A DNA stretch of 9,518 nucleotides from Methanosarcinales archaeon (lineage in GTDB: Archaea; Halobacteriota; Methanosarcinia; Methanosarcinales; Methanogasteraceae). The stretch is taken from contig DAOVGO010000095.1 of assembly GCA_030672345.1 (NCBI GenBank), positions 1 through 9,518 of the forward strand. Direction: 5' to 3'. This document shows, piece after piece, positions 5,506-9,518 of this stretch. The translations under genes and the position numbers were made by a program. The first letter of the stretch is position 1. Each line of letters begins with the position of its first letter. The notes beneath the pieces are model-generated. The model saw nothing but the letters and a program-made list of their open reading frames with translations, was not told the origin of the DNA and made no database searches.

Positions 5506-6491
5506 TGACTGCGGCTGTGACAGCAACTGCGATACGCGTCAGCGATCTGAATTACACGTACCCTGACGGCACGGTTGCGCTCGAGCATGTCTCATTCGAG
5601 ATCGAGAAAGGCGAATCCGTAGCACTCGTCGGACCAAACGGCGCAGGCAAATCAACGCTCCTCCTTCACTTAAACGGCATCCTGCACAGCAAAAAATCAC
5701 GCGGAGCCGTCGAGATCCTTGGCGAGACCGTCGATCCGAAAAAAGTACACGAGATGCCGAAAAAGATCGGAATTGTCTTTCAGGACCCTGATGACATGCT
5801 TTTTATGCCCCTCCTTTGCGATGACGTCGCATTCGGTCCGATCAACCTCGGCGTCGAGAAAGTTGATGTGAAACAGCGGGTCAAGGATTCGCTTGAGCGG
5901 GTCGGGCTCGCCGGTTACGAGAACAGGGTTTCGCACCATTTAAGCGGCGGCGAGAAGAAACGGGCTGCGATAGCCACAGTACTCTCGATGGAGCCAGAGA
6001 TCATCGCGATGGACGAGCCCACAGCCAATCTGGACCCGAAGAGCAGGGCTGAACTGATAGAGATTCTCAGGACACTGAAAAGTGAAGGAAAAACCCTTAT
6101 CATCATCACACACGACGTAAACGCAATTCCCGAACTCGCAGATCGGGTTATCGTCCTCCACAAGACCGTTGTTGCAGACGGAACGACCCGCGAGGTCTTC
6201 TCAGACACAGAGACGCTTCTGGCAGCAGGACTCGAGGTTCCGACGATCATGCAGTTCTTTGAGGTGCTTCAGGCGTTCGGGTATCCGTGCAATGTCCTCC
6301 CGCTCTCGATCGAGGGCGCTGTCAGTAACCTGACGCAGACGATAGAGAATGGAGACGGGCACATCCATCTGCACATCCATGAGCACACACACATCGAGGT
6401 CGATCTTGCCCGGAGCAAGTATCAGCACCATCACCACGCAGCACGGATGCAAGACATCCACAGTGGACCTGGAACTGGTGCCGCCCATTAA
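5505..6491 (+). CDS. cbiO/nikO: CbiO/NikO ATPase of the ECF transporter with a histidine-rich C-terminal tail
   Basis: This is the ABC ATPase that powers the transporter from the cytoplasmic side. All motifs are intact: Walker A GPNGAGKST (43-51), Q-loop Gln93 in VFQDPDD, signature LSGGE (146-150), Walker B IIAMDEP (166-172) and the switch His203. It has 328 residues, longer than typical CbiO proteins. The extra part is a tail in which HIHLHIHEHTH (286-296) alternates histidines and HHHH (308-311) is followed by His319 and a final His328, for 12 histidines in 43 residues. Such a tail should bind Ni(II), Co(II) or Zn(II) in the cytoplasm, and could buffer delivered metal or sense it to slow the pump. 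GGAGG at 5494-5498, six bases before the ATG, lies inside cbiQ. The gene ends the operon and meets a minus-strand gene 20 bases later. The ATPase role is firm; the role of the tail is inferred. Confidence 0.93.
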   Translation: MTAAVTATAIRVSDLNYTYPDGTVALEHVSFEIEKGESVALVGPNGAGKSTLLLHLNGILHSKKSRGAVEILGETVDPKKVHEMPKKIGIVFQDPDDMLFMPLLCDDVAFGPINLGVEKVDVKQRVKDSLERVGLAGYENRVSHHLSGGEKKRAAIATVLSMEPEIIAMDEPTANLDPKSRAELIEILRTLKSEGKTLIIITHDVNAIPELADRVIVLHKTVVADGTTREVFSDTETLLAAGLEVPTIMQFFEVLQAFGYPCNVLPLSIEGAVSNLTQTIENGDGHIHLHIHEHTHIEVDLARSKYQHHHHAARMQDIHSGPGTGAAH

Positions 6492-6511
6492 GGACATGCC
6501 AGTCCAGAATC

Positions 6512-6682
6512 TCAATATTTCTCGCAAAAGGCAACCAGAACTAATGTGGCTATGGGACCGAAGAGTAGTGAAAGGAGAAACCAGTTGAGACCGCTTCTGT
6601 TCTTCCCCTGGGCGATCCCTGCATTGATCAATGCAAGACTGCCCCATCCAAGCGCATAGTCAGGTTCAGGTCCAAAGCTCAT
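6512..6682 (-). CDS. Small two-segment membrane protein of unknown function
   Basis: This is a 56-residue protein read toward the transporter operon. The start ATG at 6682 is set by GGAGGT at 6689-6694, six bases upstream; an earlier in-frame ATG at 6697 lies inside that signal and is rejected. The N-terminal half (GWGSLALINAGIA) is weakly hydrophobic. NRSGLNWFLLSLLFGPIATLVLVAF is a clear transmembrane helix, preceded by the basic stretch QGKNRSG. The pattern of glycine-rich start, short basic loop, then W-F-x-LSLLFGP helix recurs in small uncharacterised prokaryotic membrane proteins. I do not recognise a function. The good ribosome binding site and protein-like composition make it more than a chance frame. 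Confidence 0.65.
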   Translation of the reverse strand: MSFGPEPDYALGWGSLALINAGIAQGKNRSGLNWFLLSLLFGPIATLVLVAFCEKY

Positions 6683-6900
6683 AGAACTACCTCCCATTGT
6701 TCTGAATCCGATGCATTCATCCGTACCATTCTATCCATCATTTGATAGACTTGCTGTACTTAACAGTACTCCCAAAACAATTGCCCGCGCCGTAAAGCGC
6801 GAGATTCCCCACATAACCATAACATTTAAGTATTTATGGATATACAATTCCATCATCCGATAACCTTAATTAATAAAACCATACAAGGCGAGTAATCACA
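6683..6900. other. Intergenic region with three small inverted repeats
   Basis: This region carries no convincing gene or tRNA. It holds TCTATC-N8-GATAGA (6730-6749), GTACT-TAAC-AGTAC (6756-6769) and CGCGC-N6-GCGCG (6786-6801). The first two lie upstream of the small minus-strand gene and could be operators; the third could fold as a short RNA hairpin. An A+T-rich stretch (6826-6876) contains likely promoter elements for the rightward PAP2 gene. Confidence 0.5.
6866..6875 (+). promoter_or_regulatory. Probable TATA box of the PAP2-family gene
   Basis: TTAATTAATA is centred about 30 bases before the ATG at 6901, which suggests a very short or absent leader. That agrees with the lack of a good ribosome binding site; only AAGG is present, 12 bases away. 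A second A+T-rich element (TTTAAGTATTTATGG, near 6827-6841) is an alternative. Confidence 0.35.
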
Positions 6901-7842
6901 ATGTCATGGCAGTTAAGTGTTTTTATCATTATTTTTACCCTGATTATGATTGCATTATACTTCCCACTCTTCGTGCCGGTGGAATGCCGCAAAAGAAAGC
7001 GTGGATATACCGCGAGACAGTTGATCAATGGATACTGGACATACACACTGGCAGCCGCCGCCGTATATGGGCTTATGCAGGCACAGTTTCCGATACAGCG
7101 GCATCTGAATCTGTTTGTGGATTATGACTGCACATCGTACATCGAACACATAGAAGGGAGTCTGGTTGTCTGTTTTCAGAGCATATCCACACCCGTACTC
7201 ACGTATCTGATGACATTCGTGTATCTGGTGCTCTTTTCGTCGATCATGATCTTCACATTCCTTGTACTTGCATACACAGAGCAAACGGCAGCACTTAAGC
7301 GATTTTCTCTTGTTTTCAGCCTCAATTATTTGATCGCATTCCCGTTCTACCTGCTGTTCCCGGTTACTGTCACCGGCTATGCGTTGCCCGATGTCCAGCC
7401 GCTCATGTACGAACTACACCCGCTGATATACGCAGCCATCACCACCGTGGACCCGCTTGACAACTGTTTCCCGAGTCTGCACGCAGCACTCGTGTTCAGC
7501 GCGCTTCTGATCATTTACGGGACAAATCTCAGGCGGTACAGGATATTTCTGACATTCGCATTCCCTACGGTTGTTTTTGCCACGCTATACCTTGGTGTGC
7601 ACTGGGCAATCGATATCGTAGCCGGCATGGCGCTATCGGTCTTCACATTGCAGATCGCAGACCATTGTGGCGAGCGCATCCTATGTTATGCGAACGTCGC
7701 AGCTGTCCGGATCGAGAGGCTGATCGGTGTCGAAGAGACGATCATCTGTAGTACATGTGCATGCAAGATCACGACCGTGCCGCATATCAGGTTTGTGAGC
7801 TGCCCGGAGTGCGGTACGTGCATCGAGCACAGCGCGCTGTGA
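6901..7842 (+). CDS. PAP2-family membrane phosphatase with a C-terminal cysteine-rich zinc-ribbon-like tail
   Basis: This 313-residue membrane protein belongs to the PAP2 phosphatase/phosphotransferase superfamily, apparently the Aur1/inositol-phosphotransferase-like branch. FPVTVTGY (153-160) precedes the core motif DNCFPSLHAA (187-196) with His194. LGVHWAIDIVAG (231-242) supplies His234 and Asp238, the other catalytic elements. Several hydrophobic helices flank these (about 5-25, 47-62, 98-125, 135-157, 196-230 and 239-253). After the last helix a soluble tail carries ICSTCACKITT and VSCPECGTCIEH, with cysteines at 283, 286, 288, 301, 304 and 307. This looks like a zinc ribbon or similar metal site, which is unusual for the family. 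The substrate is probably a lipid phosphate or polyprenyl phosphate, but it cannot be told from sequence. No operon partner is evident. Confidence 0.8.
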   Translation: MSWQLSVFIIIFTLIMIALYFPLFVPVECRKRKRGYTARQLINGYWTYTLAAAAVYGLMQAQFPIQRHLNLFVDYDCTSYIEHIEGSLVVCFQSISTPVLTYLMTFVYLVLFSSIMIFTFLVLAYTEQTAALKRFSLVFSLNYLIAFPFYLLFPVTVTGYALPDVQPLMYELHPLIYAAITTVDPLDNCFPSLHAALVFSALLIIYGTNLRRYRIFLTFAFPTVVFATLYLGVHWAIDIVAGMALSVFTLQIADHCGERILCYANVAAVRIERLIGVEETIICSTCACKITTVPHIRFVSCPECGTCIEHSAL

Positions 7843-7861
7843 GGATTGGTTGATCGGCAGC

Positions 7862-7886
7862 GGTGCGGTGGCGCACCCCGGATTTT
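7862..7886 (+). terminator. Possible terminator of the PAP2-family gene
   Basis: GGTGCG (7862-7867) and CGCACC (7872-7877) form a G+C-rich 6-base stem with a 4-base loop, followed after a few bases by TTTT (7883-7886). It lies 20 bases after the stop codon. The T-tract is short and slightly distant, so strength is uncertain. Confidence 0.4.
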
Positions 7887-7940
7887 ATCGGTCAGAACGA
7901 TGTGGTACTACGATGCTGTTTAGCTCGCCCAATCGCGATT

Positions 7941-8126
7941 TTACTGTGACCGGCAGCACTGCTTCGCAATCCACGAATCGAGTGCGTGGTTGAAATCGTC
8001 GGCATTCACATAAATCCTGCCGCAGGCGGGGCACTGTGACCCATTTACGGCACGTCCGTAGCGATTCAGCGTCGTTGGTACGGTCAGCGTTCCGCATTCG
8101 CATCTCATGGTCTCTGATCCTGACAT
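7941..8126 (-). CDS. Small zinc-ribbon protein of unknown function
   Basis: This 61-residue frame starts at the ATG at 8126, or at the ATG at 8108, which gives 55 residues. It contains CECG (residues 9-12) and CPACG (32-36), a CxC...CxxC arrangement typical of a zinc ribbon, followed by a short helix-like segment, YVNADDFNHALDSWIAKQ, and a CC pair near the end. Neither start has a strong ribosome binding site; AGGATC lies about nine bases before 8108. It is convergent with the PAP2 gene and divergent from the tRNA methyltransferase gene. The metal-binding pattern argues for a real gene. Its partner may be nucleic acid or protein; I cannot say which. Confidence 0.6.
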   Translation of the reverse strand: MSGSETMRCECGTLTVPTTLNRYGRAVNGSQCPACGRIYVNADDFNHALDSWIAKQCCRSQ

Positions 8127-8155
8127 GGTTATGGTTATCCTGTTGCCCTGGTGTG

Positions 8156-8162
8156 TAATAAT
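8156..8162. promoter_or_regulatory. A+T-rich promoter core between two divergent genes
   Basis: TAATAAT is centred about 27 bases before the ATG at 8186, suggesting leaderless transcription of the tRNA methyltransferase gene, which has no ribosome binding site. Read on the other strand, the same patch lies 30-36 bases before the ATG at 8126 and could also serve the zinc-ribbon gene. A palindrome ACAATTGT (8175-8182) sits just before the rightward start. Confidence 0.35.
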
Positions 8163-8185
8163 GTGGGTGTACGGACAATTGTAAG

Positions 8186-9229
8186 ATGCAAAGACGCGGT
8201 ATGGCTATGATGCTGACATTCGAACTGTCCGGCGAGCACGAAACACTGCCAAAAAGCGAGGTGCTCGCATGTATGCGTGCGCTCGGGATCGAGTACCAGG
8301 TTGTGAAGAGTTGCGAGCAGTGCCTGATGCTGAATACCAGAACCGAGCCCCGGAGACTATCCTTGATACTGGCTGCAAAGCTTGCGATGACGCATCGCAT
8401 CATCTTAACAATCTTCGAATGCGGCATATCAGAATCAGATATCCTTGAATCTGCCCGTGGTGCGGAGATGCGGGTCCCATCCGGAGAAACATTCAGCGTG
8501 AGGGTGAAACAGATACATCGCTCGCATCTATCATCCACAAACCTTGAAAGACGCATAGGTGAGGTGATTTTTGAAAATAATGCCGGATCGAGGGTGAATT
8601 TGAAAGATCCTGATCACAGCTTCAGATTGCTTGTCACTAAAAGTTCATGCATATTCGGAGAGGTGATCGCATCGGTTGACAGGAAGCAATTTTGGGAAAG
8701 AAAGCCGCATAAGAAACCATTCTTCTATCCAGGGACTATTTTGCCAGAGGTCTCACGCGCAATCGTGAATCTCTGCGAAATCCACACAAACGATCTCGTT
8801 CTTGACCCGTTCTGCGGAACCGGTGGTATTCTGGTCGAAGCCGGCATGATCGGCGCGCGGGTGATCGGAATCGATGTGCAGGAATCGATGCTGCGCGGAG
8901 CAGCGATGAATCTCATAGAGTGTGGCTCTGAATATCATTTGCTCTGTGGGGATGCCTGTAATCTGCCTATCGCAGACGAGACAATCGATGCAGTGGTCAC
9001 TGATCCGCCTTATGGCAGGTCTGCCGTTGTCATGGCAGAATCAGTCGAATCGCTCTACAGGGACGCGCTCTTTGAGATATATCGTGTGCTAAAGCGCGGG
9101 GGGCGTGCGGCTGTAATCTCCGATTTTGAGCTTTCAAGGGCAGACGACGCCGGGTTTGCCGTGACCGGGCGACATGCCCAGCGAGTCCACCGGAGCCTGA
9201 CCCGGCACATCACGGTGCTGCGAAAGTAG
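8186..9229 (+). CDS. trmG10: tRNA (guanine(10)-N2)-dimethyltransferase, archaeal Trm-G10 type
   Basis: This 347-residue enzyme is of the family that methylates the exocyclic amine of guanine 10 in archaeal tRNA, forming m2G10 and then m2,2G10 with S-adenosylmethionine. The N-terminus LTFELSGEHETLPKSEVLA (10-28) is the family's opening. A THUMP-type RNA-binding region follows (about 60-165), leading through HKKPFFYPGTILPEVSRAIVNL (175-196) into a Rossmann methyltransferase domain. SAM motif I is LDPFCGTGGILVEAG (206-220), the acidic end of beta2 is VIGIDV (226-231), and the catalytic motif IV is TDPPYGR (272-278). The length is normal. The ATG at 8186 lacks a ribosome binding site but lies a TATA distance from TAATAAT; a start at ATG 8210, opening MLTFELSG, is equally compatible with the family. 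It is a housekeeping gene with no evident link to nickel. Confidence 0.9.
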   Translation: MQRRGMAMMLTFELSGEHETLPKSEVLACMRALGIEYQVVKSCEQCLMLNTRTEPRRLSLILAAKLAMTHRIILTIFECGISESDILESARGAEMRVPSGETFSVRVKQIHRSHLSSTNLERRIGEVIFENNAGSRVNLKDPDHSFRLLVTKSSCIFGEVIASVDRKQFWERKPHKKPFFYPGTILPEVSRAIVNLCEIHTNDLVLDPFCGTGGILVEAGMIGARVIGIDVQESMLRGAAMNLIECGSEYHLLCGDACNLPIADETIDAVVTDPPYGRSAVVMAESVESLYRDALFEIYRVLKRGGRAAVISDFELSRADDAGFAVTGRHAQRVHRSLTRHITVLRK

Positions 9230-9271
9230 CAGGGGACCTGTTAACATGAGCGTTGGTGCTCGAATCAAAAT

Positions 9272-9310
9272 CCGGATGTTTTCGGATGTTCCCCACAAAA
9301 ACACATCCGA
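9272..9310. repeat. Repeated CGGATGT units forming an inverted repeat
   Basis: TCGGATGT (9282-9289) and ACATCCGA (9303-9310) are perfect inverted arms with a 13-base spacer. A third unit, CCGGATGT (9272-9279), sits in direct orientation ten bases upstream of the left arm. The set lies 43-81 bases after trmG10 and before the insertion sequence. It could be a weak terminator stem without a T-tract or a binding site. Apart from this, bases 9230-9378 show no gene I can support. Confidence 0.5.
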
Positions 9311-9378
9311 CCACGCGATCCGCACCGGCATCCATGTTCATTGTGATGATTCATGAAGTCACCGACCCTCCCACTGAA

Positions 9379-9518
9379 GAGGCTGTCCCATAATTAACGC
9401 CCCGCCAATACCTTTATCACCTTTCCAGCCATATTATACTTTATGGCGTTCATTAGAAGACTCCGCAATCAAAATTGGATGTTTCCCCCAAATATTTCAG
9501 ATTTAATCGATGAAGACC
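9379..9518 (+). mobile_element. Left end of an insertion sequence, cut by the window edge
   Basis: GAGGCTGTCCCATAATTAACG, starting near 9379, resembles the GAGGCTGTCCCA-type terminal inverted repeats of IS5/IS1182-like elements. A transposase-like gene begins 62 bases further in. The other end and any target duplication are outside the window, so the boundary and family are provisional. Confidence 0.6.
9443..9518 (+). CDS. Transposase N-terminus (IS1182/IS5-like), truncated by the window edge
   Basis: The first 25 codons are visible. They read MAFIRRLRNQNWM followed by FPPNISDLIDED, which matches the QxWLxPPxxxDLIxEDH opening of IS1182/IS5-type DDE transposases. The catalytic core lies beyond the window, so neither completeness nor activity can be judged. 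A TATA-like ATATTATAC (9431-9439) is close to the ATG, and CCTTTATCA lies about 30 bases upstream. There is no clear ribosome binding site. Confidence 0.65.
   Translation, partial: MAFIRRLRNQNWMFPPNISDLIDED

Noticed and set aside
2485..6491. Reading the operon as a cobalt transporter for cobalamin synthesis
   Set aside because: There is no CbiN and no cobalamin synthesis gene in the window, while NikK/NikL-type partners and a NikR-spaced repeat favour nickel. Cobalt is not excluded.
6201..6647. 148-residue minus-strand frame over the end of cbiO and the small membrane gene
   Set aside because: Antisense to the CbiO coding region and out of frame with the 56-residue gene, which has a proper ribosome binding site.
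7885..8556. 223-residue open frame on the minus strand over the start of trmG10
   Set aside because: It runs antisense to the well-conserved N-terminus of the tRNA methyltransferase, has no recognisable domain, and overlaps the more convincing zinc-ribbon frame.
9246..9356. 36-codon frame after trmG10 with AGGGG upstream
   Set aside because: Too short, composition shaped by the CGGATGT repeats, and no recognisable feature; a chance frame is more likely.
1..9518. tRNA or rRNA genes, CRISPR arrays, toxin-antitoxin or defence genes
   Set aside because: The intergenic stretches were read on both strands; no cloverleaf, regularly spaced repeat array or recognisable defence domain was seen.

Overview
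The window looks archaeal and most likely comes from a methanogen or methane/alkane-cycling relative within the Euryarchaeota. Four things support this: archaeal-type nicotianamine synthases, an archaeal tRNA m2,2G10 methyltransferase, a surface protein ending in a PGF-CTERM-type archaeosortase signal, and archaeal signals (TATA boxes about 25-30 bases before starts, GGAGGTGA-type ribosome binding sites, and several starts with no ribosome binding site). I cannot name the species.

Layout. Bases 1-223 hold the broken end of a class I methyltransferase. Bases 348-2204 carry two nicotianamine synthase (NAS) paralogs arranged tail to tail, sharing a perfect 44-base inverted repeat. A regulatory region of 280 bases (2205-2484) separates NAS copy 2, read leftward, from a rightward five-gene operon (2485-6491). 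This operon encodes a group II ECF metal transporter: NikK-like (DUF4198), NikL-like, CbiM/NikM, CbiQ and CbiO with a histidine-rich tail. The accessory subunits are NikK/NikL rather than CbiN, so nickel is a better guess than cobalt. A small membrane protein lies convergent to the operon (6512-6682). Then come a PAP2-family membrane phosphatase with a C-terminal six-cysteine metal-binding tail (6901-7842), a small zinc-ribbon protein on the minus strand (7941-8126), and tRNA (guanine10-N2)-dimethyltransferase (8186-9229). The right edge cuts into an insertion sequence whose transposase begins at 9443.

Working together. NAS enzymes make nicotianamine-type chelators from S-adenosylmethionine, and these bind Ni(II), Co(II), Zn(II) and Fe(II) tightly. 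Two NAS genes next to a nickel-type ECF transporter, with an inverted repeat near the transporter start whose geometry fits NikR, suggest a nickel acquisition or storage locus. It would combine a home-made chelator with a dedicated importer. Mature NikK, NikL and CbiM are all predicted to carry histidine at position 1 or 2, and CbiO ends with 12 histidines in 43 residues, so the whole importer looks fitted with metal sites. The NAS-nickel link is inference from gene neighbourhood; the individual family assignments are firm.
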